Shown here: one piece after another, positions 28,112 through 36,182 of the stretch | How the letters are laid out: each line of letters starts with the position of its first letter | Position numbering within the stretch: the stretch's first letter is position 1 | Assembly: GCF_947568225.1 (NCBI RefSeq) | Contig: NZ_CANOOQ010000001.1 | Span: forward strand, 2,666,001-2,730,000 | Direction of reading: 5' to 3' | DNA length: 64,000 nucleotides | Source of the DNA: Faecalispora anaeroviscerum | GTDB lineage: Bacteria; Bacillota; Clostridia; Oscillospirales; Acutalibacteraceae | Program-made: the position numbers and the translations under genes | The notes under the pieces: generated by a model | What the model was told of the DNA's origin: nothing | What the model saw: the letters and a program-made list of their open reading frames with translations, nothing else | Database searches by the model: none

Positions 28112-28606
28112 TTGATACAATATCAGGAAAAGGCGGAACAGAATACCCGTTTGGCAGAACAGCCGGCAGGGCATTGGCTTCAGGTTCCCGAGGCGATCGA
28201 GTTGATGCGCGAATTTGAGAAAAGCTCTGTTCAGGAATTCCGTCTGAGTGACGGTGGCGGGCGAGAAATTTGCCTGAAGAAGCATGGCGCGACGGAGAGC
28301 GCCGGTGCGCAGGCCGATGTACCGCCAGATTCCGCAAAGGAGCTGGAGGAATGCAGCGGTACCAAAGAGGAGGAATGCATTGTAACCTCTCCTCTGGTGG
28401 GCGTGTTCTATACTTCCGTCTCGCCGGATCAGCCGCCGCTGGTCAGCCCGGGTCAAATCGTAAAAAAGGGAGATCCGCTCTTTATCATCGAAGCGATGAA
28501 AATGATGAACGAGATTGCCAGCGAACGCGACGGAGTGATTACGGAAGTCTTGGCGCAAAATGAGCAGGCAGTAGAATTTGGCCAGCCGGTTCTGCGAATG
28601 AAATAA
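28112..28606 (+). CDS. accB: Biotin carboxyl carrier protein (AccB)
   Basis: The 164-residue protein has a helical N-terminal segment, a flexible Ala/Glu/Ser-rich linker (about 60-90) and a C-terminal biotinyl domain in which the biotin-accepting lysine lies in IIEAMKMMNEI (about 130). The start is TTG at 28112 with GGAAGGGAG upstream, spaced a little wide. It lies 84 bp after pxpC and 34 bp before the biotin carboxylase gene, so it is part of the pxp operon. Confidence 0.88.
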   Translation: MIQYQEKAEQNTRLAEQPAGHWLQVPEAIELMREFEKSSVQEFRLSDGGGREICLKKHGATESAGAQADVPPDSAKELEECSGTKEEECIVTSPLVGVFYTSVSPDQPPLVSPGQIVKKGDPLFIIEAMKMMNEIASERDGVITEVLAQNEQAVEFGQPVLRMK

Positions 28607-28640
28607 CGGCTGTTTTGGGCAGCGTGGCGGGGGATAAAAA

Positions 28641-30002
28641 ATGTTCGATAAAGTTTTGATCGCCAATCGGGGCGAAATTGCAGTTCGAATTCTTAGGGCA
28701 TGCGGCGAGTTGGGGCTCGGTACGGTGGCAATCTGCTCACAGGCCGACAAAAACGCCATGCATGTTCAACTTGCGGACAGGTCGGTCTGTGTGGGACCGG
28801 CCACGTCGGCAAAAAGCTATTTGAATATCGACGCGATTTTGTCCGCGTGCAAAACAACCGGTGCCCAGGCAGTGCATCCCGGTGTTGGCTTTCTAAGTGA
28901 AAATGCGGAGTTTGCCGAGCGGTGCGAGCAGCAGGGAATCTGCTTTATAGGCCCAAAGGCTGAGGTGATCCGCACAATGGGGGATAAGGCCAACGCCAAG
29001 CGCGCAGCAAAAAATGCGGGTGTGCCTACGATTCCCGGTTCCCCGGGCGTGGTACGGGAGCTGAAGGAAGCCGAGGCGTATGCGCAGGACATAGGGTACC
29101 CGATTTTGATCAAGGCGTGCGCCGGGGGCGGCGGACGGGGGATTCGGCAGGTGGATTGTGTGGGCCAGCTGCCGGAGGCTCTGACCATCACCCGGGAAGA
29201 AGCGCTGCGGTTTTTTGGGTGCGGGGATGTTTATCTGGAGAAGAAACTGCTGCATCCCAGGCATGTAGAGGTGCAGATTCTGGCGGACTCGTTCGGCAAT
29301 GCGGTATATCTGGGGGAACGCGACTGCTCCTTGCAGCGGCGGCACCAAAAGGTTTTGGAGGAATGCCCCTCTCCCAGCATGGCCTTGACGAACGAGATTC
29401 GCAGAAAAATGGGGGAAGCCGCTGTTCGTGTAGCCCTCCAGGTGGGCTATACCGGCGTGGGAACAGTGGAATTCCTCCTCAATCAGGACGGCAGCTTCTA
29501 TTTTATGGAGATGAACACTCGTGTTCAAGTAGAGCACCCAATTACAGAACTGGTGTGGGGTGTGGATTTGGTTCAGTGGCAGATTCGGGTTGCCCGGGGG
29601 GAAAGGTTGACCTTCGGGCAGAGCGATCTGCTTCCCAGAGGGCATGCGATCGAGTGCCGTATCAACGCGGAAACGCCCGAAAAAAACTTTGCCCCCTCTG
29701 TGGGAACGCTCACGAACCTCCGTCTGCCGGGAGGCAACGGAATCCGGCTCGATACCGCTGTATATGAGGGGTACTCCATTCCCCCTTATTACGATAACCT
29801 GCTTATTAAGCTGATTGCCTATGCCCCAACCCGGGAACAGGCCGCAGCGAAAATGCTGCAGGCAATCCGGGAGTTTTCAGTGTCTGGTGTGGATACCAAC
29901 GCGGCGTTTCAAATGCGGCTGATGCAAAGTAAGATGTTCCAAAGCGCGCAGTACGATATTTGTACGCTGGAATCAGAAGAAACCATTGCCGCAATGATGT
30001 AA
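28641..30002 (+). CDS. accC: Biotin carboxylase (AccC)
   Basis: The 453-residue enzyme uses ATP and bicarbonate to carboxylate biotin on the carrier protein. It shows the N-terminal FDKVLIANRGEIAVRI, the ATP-grasp glycine loop KACAGGGGRGI (about 159), KVLEECPSPS (about 238) and EMNTRVQVEHP (about 288), all standard. No acetyl-CoA carboxyltransferase genes (accA, accD) are nearby, so this copy may be dedicated to the pxp pathway rather than fatty-acid synthesis. Confidence 0.94.
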   Translation: MFDKVLIANRGEIAVRILRACGELGLGTVAICSQADKNAMHVQLADRSVCVGPATSAKSYLNIDAILSACKTTGAQAVHPGVGFLSENAEFAERCEQQGICFIGPKAEVIRTMGDKANAKRAAKNAGVPTIPGSPGVVRELKEAEAYAQDIGYPILIKACAGGGGRGIRQVDCVGQLPEALTITREEALRFFGCGDVYLEKKLLHPRHVEVQILADSFGNAVYLGERDCSLQRRHQKVLEECPSPSMALTNEIRRKMGEAAVRVALQVGYTGVGTVEFLLNQDGSFYFMEMNTRVQVEHPITELVWGVDLVQWQIRVARGERLTFGQSDLLPRGHAIECRINAETPEKNFAPSVGTLTNLRLPGGNGIRLDTAVYEGYSIPPYYDNLLIKLIAYAPTREQAAAKMLQAIREFSVSGVDTNAAFQMRLMQSKMFQSAQYDICTLESEETIAAMM

Positions 30003-30080
30003 AGGTATTTTGCTTTCTATCCAAATAGGTTATCTTTCACTGTTTTTTATATCAGGGAGTATGAAAACTCCCCGTATGCA

Positions 30081-30116
30081 GATGCTTCTGTCAGAATAAT
30101 TTGCAGCTGAAGCATC
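30081..30116 (+). terminator. Hairpin after accC
   Basis: GATGCTTC and GAAGCATC arms, extended by partial pairing of the next bases, form a hairpin followed by AAAAATTTATTCTATAAT. It may be a partial terminator separating the small biotin-carrier gene from accC. Confidence 0.5.
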
Positions 30117-30155
30117 CGTGAAAAATTTATTCTATAATGAAAAGGAGTCTTGACA

Positions 30156-30380
30156 ATGAGTGCAGAAGCAACAATGATGAAGGCAGATTTCCCTGGAAGA
30201 ATTTTAGATATTATGGTACATGAGGGAGATTCCGTTACTGCCGGCCAGCCGGTGATCCTCCTGGAGGTTATGAAAATGGAAAACGAGCTGCTTGCTCCCG
30301 CAGGCGGCATTGTAGAAAAAATCAGCGTTGAAAAAAATAATTCCGTCGGTGCCGGTGATCTTCTCCTCACAATTCGGTAA
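30156..30380 (+). CDS. Small biotin/lipoyl-domain carrier protein
   Basis: The 74-residue protein is a free-standing biotinyl domain; the modified lysine is in LLEVMKMENELLAPAGG (about 35), with the expected glycines around it. AAAGGAG lies eight bases before ATG 30156. It is the second biotin carrier at this locus, after accB, and resembles carriers of decarboxylase or acyl-CoA carboxylase systems. It could be an alternative partner of AccC; a lipoyl carrier is less likely given the MKM motif. Confidence 0.82.
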   Translation: MSAEATMMKADFPGRILDIMVHEGDSVTAGQPVILLEVMKMENELLAPAGGIVEKISVEKNNSVGAGDLLLTIR

Positions 30381-30400
30381 CCGTTTCGTTCCTGCTAACA

Positions 30401-30434
30401 GCAAAAGGCCCGCGGAATTGCCGCGGGCCTTTGC
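30401..30434 (+). terminator. Terminator hairpin after the small biotin carrier
   Basis: AAAGGCCCGCGG and CCGCGGGCCTTT arms flank an AATTG loop; the downstream T residues are inside the stem. It ends the pxp/acc operon. A very similar hairpin lies at 31751, so the next gene is flanked on both sides. Confidence 0.82.
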
Positions 30435-30470
30435 ACAAACAAATCATGGGAAATGGAGGCAATCATTTTT

Positions 30471-31745
30471 ATGAAAAACAATATCGCATTTGGTGTGGAC
30501 ATTGATTTTACTACAGGCACGGCTCAGCGTCTGGGGGCTTCCGTAGGGAAAACGCCCGGTGCGGATTTTGATGCCGTTCGCATATATGGCGGAAGAAAGC
30601 GGTGCAATCTGACTGACGACGGCACGGTCGTCGCCTATTACGGTGACGAGGGGTATTCAGAATCCGGCACACTGCACACTCCCATTGTTAAGGACGGAAA
30701 AACCTACCCGGCAGGAACTCCTGTTCAGGTCATGGTGGAACAGCCCAAGTTTTACTACAAGGTGGAGCCCGTTACTTTAGAGCCGATTGAGGGAGGTCAG
30801 GGGCATCACATCCGCAGGGCCCGCTGGTGGGTGAGCGAGTATGCACAGCCGGGCTTTCGGGTGTACCCAAGCTTCTTGCGTCGTGGTGTTACATACGACT
30901 TCATTTACTCCAGCGCATATGAAGCCGGTATCTACGACAAGGAAAAAGCAAAGTATTATTACGAGGATGAGAGCGTTTTCACTGCTAACCCAGGCTCGGC
31001 TCTCACGTTGTCCTCCATTGCGGGCACAAAGCCGGTAAGCGGTGCAAACGGCCAGATGCTCAACCGCGCAAACGCGCGTATTTTGAGTGCCAATCGCGGG
31101 GAAGGCTGGCAGCTCATTGATTGCCTGTCGCTCAATGCCACTGAACTGTTGATGCTGGTGGAATATGCAAGCTTCAACTCGAAGAAGGTAATCGGAAAAG
31201 GTGTGGTGAACAAGGAGGTTGGCGACGGCGGCAGCGGTGCGGAAAAAACCGGTCGTACATCGCATCTTGGCAACACCTCCGGCTCCGGCGGCCCTGACGA
31301 CGGTTTCTCCTCGGTTACATACCGCGGGGAAGAAAACCTGTGGGGAAATATCTGGAAGCTGGTTGACGGCCTTAACTTTGAATGCAGCGGAATCAATGCC
31401 GTTTGGTGGAGCGACGGGGAGTACCAAGACGACTATAAAGGAGCCCCCTACCGCAACACCGGCTTTACCCTTTGCAAGGAGAACGGCTTTACCTCCGCGT
31501 TTGCGTACAGTGAGGAATGTGATTTTATGTTCCTTACTTCCGAGGTGAAGGGTACGGAAGAAGGCCCTGTTGGGGACTACTTCAAGCAGAACAATACGTT
31601 CGACGGATGGCAGAGTTCTATGTTTGGCGGACGGTGGTGCCAAAAAACGTGGCCCGGTCTCTTCTTCTGGTATGCTGATTTGGCAACAGGAAGAGCTTCA
31701 AGCAATATCAGCGCCCGCATTATGTATCTACCGGCGCATCAATAA
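30471..31745 (+). CDS. C-type-lectin-fold phage tail / DGR-target-like protein
   Basis: The 424-residue protein resembles phage tail and diversity-generating-retroelement target proteins with a C-terminal C-type-lectin (formylglycine-enzyme-like) fold. The segment YRGEENLWGNIWKLVDGLN (about 281) and the ending GGRWCQKTWPGLFFWYAD followed by ISARIMYLP are typical. There is no signal peptide. I chose ATG 30471 with TGGAGG upstream. No reverse transcriptase, template repeat or other phage gene is visible in the window, so it is an orphan: a prophage relic, a target acted on in trans, or a cell-surface binding protein. The gene stands alone between two similar terminators. Confidence 0.65.
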   Translation: MKNNIAFGVDIDFTTGTAQRLGASVGKTPGADFDAVRIYGGRKRCNLTDDGTVVAYYGDEGYSESGTLHTPIVKDGKTYPAGTPVQVMVEQPKFYYKVEPVTLEPIEGGQGHHIRRARWWVSEYAQPGFRVYPSFLRRGVTYDFIYSSAYEAGIYDKEKAKYYYEDESVFTANPGSALTLSSIAGTKPVSGANGQMLNRANARILSANRGEGWQLIDCLSLNATELLMLVEYASFNSKKVIGKGVVNKEVGDGGSGAEKTGRTSHLGNTSGSGGPDDGFSSVTYRGEENLWGNIWKLVDGLNFECSGINAVWWSDGEYQDDYKGAPYRNTGFTLCKENGFTSAFAYSEECDFMFLTSEVKGTEEGPVGDYFKQNNTFDGWQSSMFGGRWCQKTWPGLFFWYADLATGRASSNISARIMYLPAHQ

Positions 31746-31750
31746 GCCCG

Positions 31751-31781
31751 AAAAGACCCGCGAAATTTCCGCGGGTCTTTT
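31751..31781 (+). terminator. Terminator hairpin after the lectin-fold gene
   Basis: AAAAGACCCGCG and CGCGGGTCTTTT arms flank AAATTTC. It closes the single-gene unit and closely resembles the hairpin at 30401-30434. Confidence 0.82.
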
Positions 31782-31933
31782 GCTGTTCGTAAGCGTGTTT
31801 CACCGAGTTCGGTTATTTTGTGAATCAGATTCCTATCCCTGTACAATTAGAAGCTTGCGCAGTCAGAGAACACAGACTACTGGCAAGAAAAATGCTGTGG
31901 CTTTTCTCGCGAAAGTGGTACGCACCGCCTTCC

Positions 31934-32410
31934 TTAAAAGTTGAATTCGGCAGACCAGTCAAACTCTCCGCTGGTTTCCACATTTTGGGGCCAGTGGGCG
32001 CACCAGGCCGGAACACCGGGCTGTTCTACCCGATCCAGACTGGGCGTATAGGGCTTTATGTCCAATATTGGGCTTTGGTCCAGCGCGTCAAAATAGGCAA
32101 GGCCAACGATGTCCTTTTCCATATCCAGATACGTTACCTGTGCGCAGGTAAGCGCAATGGGGTTTGGGCGTTCCGGTGAGCGGGTGGCAAAAGCACCTAA
32201 AAGTGCCGGCCCCTTGGAATAAGGCTGCTCTTCCACCAATTTCGATCTGCTCTGCGGATTGTCGCAGCGGTCGAACCACCAGAAAATATTCAGATAATCA
32301 AAGCCCTCCAGCCCGGCCATGGCCTCTCTGTACTCCGGGTTCAGCTCAATCCAATAGTTATGCTCATCGGCGCGGGAAACACCGATTTGTTTTACTGTGA
32401 ATCCTTCCAT
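31934..32410 (-). CDS. TrmO/TsaA-family tRNA methyltransferase-like protein
   Basis: The 158-residue protein matches the TsaA/TrmO (YaeB) family, whose E. coli member methylates the N6 position of threonylcarbamoyl-adenosine in tRNA using S-adenosylmethionine. The motif GAFATRSPERPNPIALT (about 82) is diagnostic. It is shorter than E. coli TrmO (about 235) but typical for short Firmicutes and archaeal members. GAGGAG precedes the ATG. It stands alone; no relation to its neighbours is seen. Confidence 0.88.
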   Translation of the reverse strand: MEGFTVKQIGVSRADEHNYWIELNPEYREAMAGLEGFDYLNIFWWFDRCDNPQSRSKLVEEQPYSKGPALLGAFATRSPERPNPIALTCAQVTYLDMEKDIVGLAYFDALDQSPILDIKPYTPSLDRVEQPGVPAWCAHWPQNVETSGEFDWSAEFNF

Positions 32411-32780
32411 AAAGAATCTCCTCGTTTGATTTGATTTTTACGGTACCGTATTTTCAGTATAGCAAAGTGTGGCTATACTACAAGCATTTTTTAAATATAT
32501 CTACTGCCTTTTTCAGCAAAGTGACATGCCTTATCCTGAATTGTTATAACAGCTATCGCAAAACCGTATAACTATTATTCTAAAATAGAATCAAAATATG
32601 CCATTTATTCTCATTATTTTCTAATTTTTGGTTCATTTTTTTCGATATATTAAATAGAATTTCTTCTGTGATTTTAGAACAAATGCAAAGGTCAGTTGTT
32701 TTTCTCTTGTTTTACAGAAGAAATCAAATGGGGCAGAAAGGAGTTCTGTTCCGTTAATTTAATTGGGGAGAAGGAAAACA
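32411..32780. other. AT-rich intergenic region between trmO-like and glycogen-binding-domain genes
   Basis: These 370 bases separate divergent genes and are strongly AT-rich, so promoters for both are expected. I saw no clear hairpin, operator or small ORF with a ribosome binding site. Confidence 0.5.
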
Positions 32781-33476
32781 ATGAAGATTAGGCTGATGTT
32801 TCAAGACAGCCCATACCTTTCCGTCCATTGCGTTTCGGTGTTAGGATCGTTTAACGGATATGATGAGAAAGCCGGAACCATGGAACGGGAACGGGACGGT
32901 TGGGTTACCGAGCTGAGTCTTACGCCCGGCGAGCATTATTATAAGTTTTTGGTCAATCAGGAGTTCTTGCTGAATGATCCTCAGGCCAACATCTATCTTC
33001 CACATGTGGAGGATGAGCTTTGGTCTGTGATCATTATTAATGAGCAGGATCAGCAGTTATTTAGCAACGAGCAGTATGGCTTACATATCGACAGCTATGC
33101 CGTTACGTCGATTCAAACAGATCTGCCGGTAGCCGTAAATAAAAAGACGTTTCATCTGGGTATGGATGGACAGCTGGTAACCCGATTTGGATTTACCGAT
33201 ATAAAGGGCCTGCATTGTATCAGCGCTCTTTGGTTCGATGCCCGGGGGCAATTTTTTGATTATTCCGAAAATATGCTGTTTCAAGAGGAAGATTCTCCCG
33301 ATGATCCGGTCTATCTTTGGTTTTGGCTGCCATTACAGGAAACGGGTAAGGAATACCCGGAGGGCTTGTGGACGTTAAAGCTGTTCATAAACGGCAGCTA
33401 TGTGTTAGAAGACCAATATACCCTGACTCGCTCTTCCGCCTATACCGCGCAGGGGCGGCTGTTTGGCACCCTATAG
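32781..33476 (+). CDS. Glycogen-binding (CBM48/E-set) domain protein of unknown function
   Basis: The 231-residue protein starts with an isoamylase-N/AMPK-type glycogen-binding E-set domain (about residues 1-85): VLGSFNGYDEKAGTMERERDGW and LTPGEHYYKFLVN contain the usual sugar-stacking aromatics. The remainder is rich in acidic and aromatic residues and I do not recognise it; no catalytic domain is apparent. ATG 32781 follows GGGGAGAAGG. It lies 50 bp before the polymorphic toxin gene with no terminator between, so the two may be co-transcribed. Confidence 0.6.
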   Translation: MKIRLMFQDSPYLSVHCVSVLGSFNGYDEKAGTMERERDGWVTELSLTPGEHYYKFLVNQEFLLNDPQANIYLPHVEDELWSVIIINEQDQQLFSNEQYGLHIDSYAVTSIQTDLPVAVNKKTFHLGMDGQLVTRFGFTDIKGLHCISALWFDARGQFFDYSENMLFQEEDSPDDPVYLWFWLPLQETGKEYPEGLWTLKLFINGSYVLEDQYTLTRSSAYTAQGRLFGTL

Positions 33477-33526
33477 TAACGCTATCATTACAATATGTAA
33501 TGAAATAAAGGAACAGGAGCATAATT

Positions 33527-35404
33527 ATGGCAAGAATCTCAAGGTCACACAGTTCGTCTTATTCTTCCTCAAAGTCGAGTACAGTTAAGGCGGCAGCGGC
33601 AAAAAAATCCACATCTGCCACCTCCGCACGCAGTACTTCCCGCGTGCAATCCTCCGTCAGCACGAAAAGTACTGCAAAGGCATCAACTGCACGGGTTTCT
33701 TCCTCCTCCAAAGCATCTGCAAGCAGGGTCAGTTCCTCAAAGAGCAATACCAAAAGCTCGTCCAGCAAATCTTCCTTCAGCTTATCGCGTGCGGTGTCTT
33801 CCGTTAAAAGCTCCGTAAAATCTGCGGTACAGTCGGTAAAATCTACTGCCGCGAGTGTAAGCAAGTCTGTTTCCAGTGCTGTAAAAAGTGTAGCGAGAAC
33901 TGCTGCAAAAACTGTGTCCTCTGTGAAAAAGAGTGCTTCTGCCGCAGTTTCATCCGCGGCAAAAAAGGTTACTTCTTCGGCAAAAAATACGGCAAGCTCG
34001 GTGCAACGGGTGGCTTCTTCCGCTGCAGCCAAGGTTTCCAAAGCGGCAGCGTCTGCTAAAAGCTCTGCAAAATCTGTGGTAAAGCAGGTGCATTCCACTT
34101 CGGTGAGCGTGAGCCAGTCTGTTGGAAAGGCAGTAAAGAGTGTTGCAGCAACGGCTAGAAACACAGTCGCAGATGTAAAAAAGAACGTTTCTGCCGCCGC
34201 CGTTTCGACAGCGAAAAAGATAGCATCCTCCGCTGGGCGTACCGCAAGCTCAGTAAAGCAGGTGACCTCTTCCGCAGCCTCCTCCGCAGCCAAGGCAATC
34301 AGTGCTGTAAAATCCTCAGTAAGATCCGCTTCCAAAACGGTGCATTCCACCTCCGTCAGTGTGAGTCGAACGGTTAGAGAGACAGTAAAAAATGTGGAAT
34401 CAAAGGTGAGAAATACCGTGGCGGATGTGAAACGGAATGTTTCTTCCGTAGCCTCTTCCGCAGCCAAAAAAGTAGCGTTATCTGCCGCACGTACCGCAAG
34501 CTCGGTAAAGCAAGCAACGTCTACTGCGGCGACTAAAGCGCTAAATGCGGTAAAATCCACCGTAACATCTGCTGTGAAAACAGCGCAGTCTACAGCGGTA
34601 AGCGTGGGCAAAGCCGTAAGCGACGGGGTAAAGAACGTGTCGGCGGCAGTGTCGCACGTGATGACGGAGGCCTCGAAGCACACGAACGACATGCACACAG
34701 CCTTGGATGTTGCGGGAATGGTACCAGTCATCGGAGAAGCGGCGGATGGCGTAAATGCCTTGATTTATTTGGGTCAAGGTGATATAAAGAATGCAGCGAT
34801 CTCCGGAGCCGCGCTTGTGCCGGGAATCGGCTCGTTCGGTACAGGAGCGCGCTTGGCCATTAAGGGAACCGCTGCGGTAGCGGGAGCCGCAACCGCGGCA
34901 AAAGGCGTTTCGGCAGCCGGCGCGGTGGTGAAAGCCTCCCATTTGTCCGGCGTTGTCATGGGCGGAATCAAAGGCGCCGACCATGTGAAGGACGCAGAGA
35001 AGGTTGCTCAGAGTGCAGAGAACGTTATTAAGGGTGGGTTAGAGAGAGTCTTCAAAAAAGGAAGTATCTCAATAGATGATATAAAAGCTAATCCAAGCGC
35101 ATTTAGTGGAAAGTCAGCAGATGAGATAGCACAGGTTCTTAAAGAGTCTGGTTATGATGTAACAATTCAAAAATCTGCAAAGTCAAAAAGTGGAGCAGAA
35201 ATTATAAAGATAAACAATCCAGGTGGTGGAAAAAATATTTCTCAAGTACAGGTTTCGCCAGGAGGAGGAAGACATGGAAATAATCCATATATCAAAATAA
35301 GTACAACAGACCAAGGTATAATAAAAATAATTGATGGTTCAGAAAGTCTTTATAAAACAGATGGAAAAGAAACAGCGACAATTGTTTTTTCAGGAGGTAA
35401 GTAA
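33527..35404 (+). CDS. Polymorphic toxin with Lys/Ser/Ala-rich 84-residue repeats, pre-toxin segment and variable C-terminal toxin tip
   Basis: The 625-residue protein has three parts. Residues 1-380 are almost only Ser, Ala, Lys, Val, Thr and Arg; from about 128 on they form three to four tandem 84-residue units (marker NTVADVKKNVS at about 212 and 295) that look like long amphipathic helices. Residues 382-505 are a hydrophobic Gly/Ala-rich pre-toxin segment (DVAGMVPVIGEAAD, ISGAALVPGIG). Residues 506-625 are an AT-rich, unrelated tip ending in SPGGGRHGNNPYIKIS, possibly a small RNase of the BECR type (low certainty). No signal peptide, LXG, WXG or RHS region is seen. Immunity-like gene follows one base later. 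CAGGAG before ATG. Confidence 0.8.
   Translation: MARISRSHSSSYSSSKSSTVKAAAAKKSTSATSARSTSRVQSSVSTKSTAKASTARVSSSSKASASRVSSSKSNTKSSSSKSSFSLSRAVSSVKSSVKSAVQSVKSTAASVSKSVSSAVKSVARTAAKTVSSVKKSASAAVSSAAKKVTSSAKNTASSVQRVASSAAAKVSKAAASAKSSAKSVVKQVHSTSVSVSQSVGKAVKSVAATARNTVADVKKNVSAAAVSTAKKIASSAGRTASSVKQVTSSAASSAAKAISAVKSSVRSASKTVHSTSVSVSRTVRETVKNVESKVRNTVADVKRNVSSVASSAAKKVALSAARTASSVKQATSTAATKALNAVKSTVTSAVKTAQSTAVSVGKAVSDGVKNVSAAVSHVMTEASKHTNDMHTALDVAGMVPVIGEAADGVNALIYLGQGDIKNAAISGAALVPGIGSFGTGARLAIKGTAAVAGAATAAKGVSAAGAVVKASHLSGVVMGGIKGADHVKDAEKVAQSAENVIKGGLERVFKKGSISIDDIKANPSAFSGKSADEIAQVLKESGYDVTIQKSAKSKSGAEIIKINNPGGGKNISQVQVSPGGGRHGNNPYIKISTTDQGIIKIIDGSESLYKTDGKETATIVFSGGK
34505..35041 (+). repeat. 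Pre-toxin homology block, expressed copy
   Basis: This part of the full-length toxin gene is repeated downstream: nearly identical at 37677-38213 over its whole length, and at 36312-36675 over the part from about 34674. Identity stops abruptly where the toxin tips begin (after GTTATTAAGGGTGGG in two copies), so it is the natural crossover region for tip exchange. Confidence 0.85.
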
Positions 35405-35405
35405 T

Positions 35406-35840
35406 ATGATATTAGATATTTCGGCTCCAATAATACCCTTTAAAGGGTTTGGAGAAATAAAATTATATAGTACAAGAGATGAATTGAGAAATTTATTAGA
35501 AATGGAAGGTGTTGATTCAAAGATTATTTTTAACGATTGGATTCAATACGACATTCAGAATACTATAGAGTTGTTGTTTCATCTAAAAAATAATAAATTA
35601 TTTCGAATAACAACACTGGATAACTACAAGGGAAAGTTGTTTGAAAAAATAGGTGTTGGAACAACAGAAGAAGAAATGTTAAAAATTGAACCTTCATTTG
35701 TGTATGATGAATTTGAAGAAGTATGGGAAACAGACAAAGGTGTGTATATTGAAACTGATGCGGAAACAAATGTAGTTAGGTGGATTTCCATATATGTTCA
35801 AGAACTCAATCTTGATACTTTTGATAACTGTGAGTGGTAA
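35406..35840 (+). CDS. Immunity-like protein for the full-length toxin
   Basis: The 144-residue acidic protein, with many Asp and Glu residues and a calculated negative charge, starts one base after the toxin stop codon with AGGAGG inside the toxin gene end. Position, size, acidity and low GC fit a cognate immunity protein that blocks the tip domain in the cytoplasm. I do not recognise a named family. The ORF could be read from 35331, but that start overlaps the toxin gene and lacks a ribosome binding site. Confidence 0.65.
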   Translation: MILDISAPIIPFKGFGEIKLYSTRDELRNLLEMEGVDSKIIFNDWIQYDIQNTIELLFHLKNNKLFRITTLDNYKGKLFEKIGVGTTEEEMLKIEPSFVYDEFEEVWETDKGVYIETDAETNVVRWISIYVQELNLDTFDNCEW

Positions 35841-35904
35841 TTTGATTAATGACACATTGAGGATACGGCATAAATCCTGCACTTTTGGGAGAATGTTTTA
35901 ATTC

Positions 35905-36182
35905 TGACCACCTACTTGACACACAAAGGGTCATTTTGATCACTTAAGCCAAATCCCTACACCGTCGGAACTGCCGGCGAAAGTGATTGGAAGGTGGGAC
36001 GCTTGTGACCACTTTCCTTACATGCGGCACAGGGCAAATACAGTGCGAATACAAGGTTCTTGTACCTGTCTACGCCGAGGCTTATAAAATCAAAATCTAT
36101 CATTGTAAAGGCGGGCGAACACAAGGGTTCTCCTGCCTTTGCTCTATCTAATCGCTTGACAACAGATACCCTCTTCCATAGC
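35905..36182 (+). repeat. Cassette leader repeat, copy 1
   Basis: This non-coding block precedes the first silent toxin cassette. It contains a CCGTCGG/GCCGGCG small hairpin (near 35959), the line ATAAAATCAAAATCTATC (36084) and an imperfect AAAGGCGGG/CCTGCCTTT hairpin (36107-36140), then an in-frame stop just before the toxin homology. Copies 2 and 3 at 37460 and 38880 share these parts in the same order. Confidence 0.8.

Noticed and set aside
27095..28759. A 554-codon open frame on the minus strand across pxpC, accB and accC
   Set aside because: It lies wholly antisense to well-recognised genes and has no family likeness; it is a by-product of codon bias.
30471..31745. A complete diversity-generating retroelement
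   Set aside because: No reverse transcriptase, accessory gene or template repeat was found in the window; only the target-like protein is supported.
33800..34660. Tandem DNA repeats that might suggest a CRISPR array
   Set aside because: The repeats are 252-bp coding units in frame with the toxin protein, diverged from each other, with no short identical repeats or spacers.
33559..34731. A long 390-codon open frame on the minus strand
   Set aside because: It is the shadow of the low-complexity Lys/Ser/Ala coding repeats; it has no ribosome binding site and the plus-strand frame continues into the conserved pre-toxin segment.
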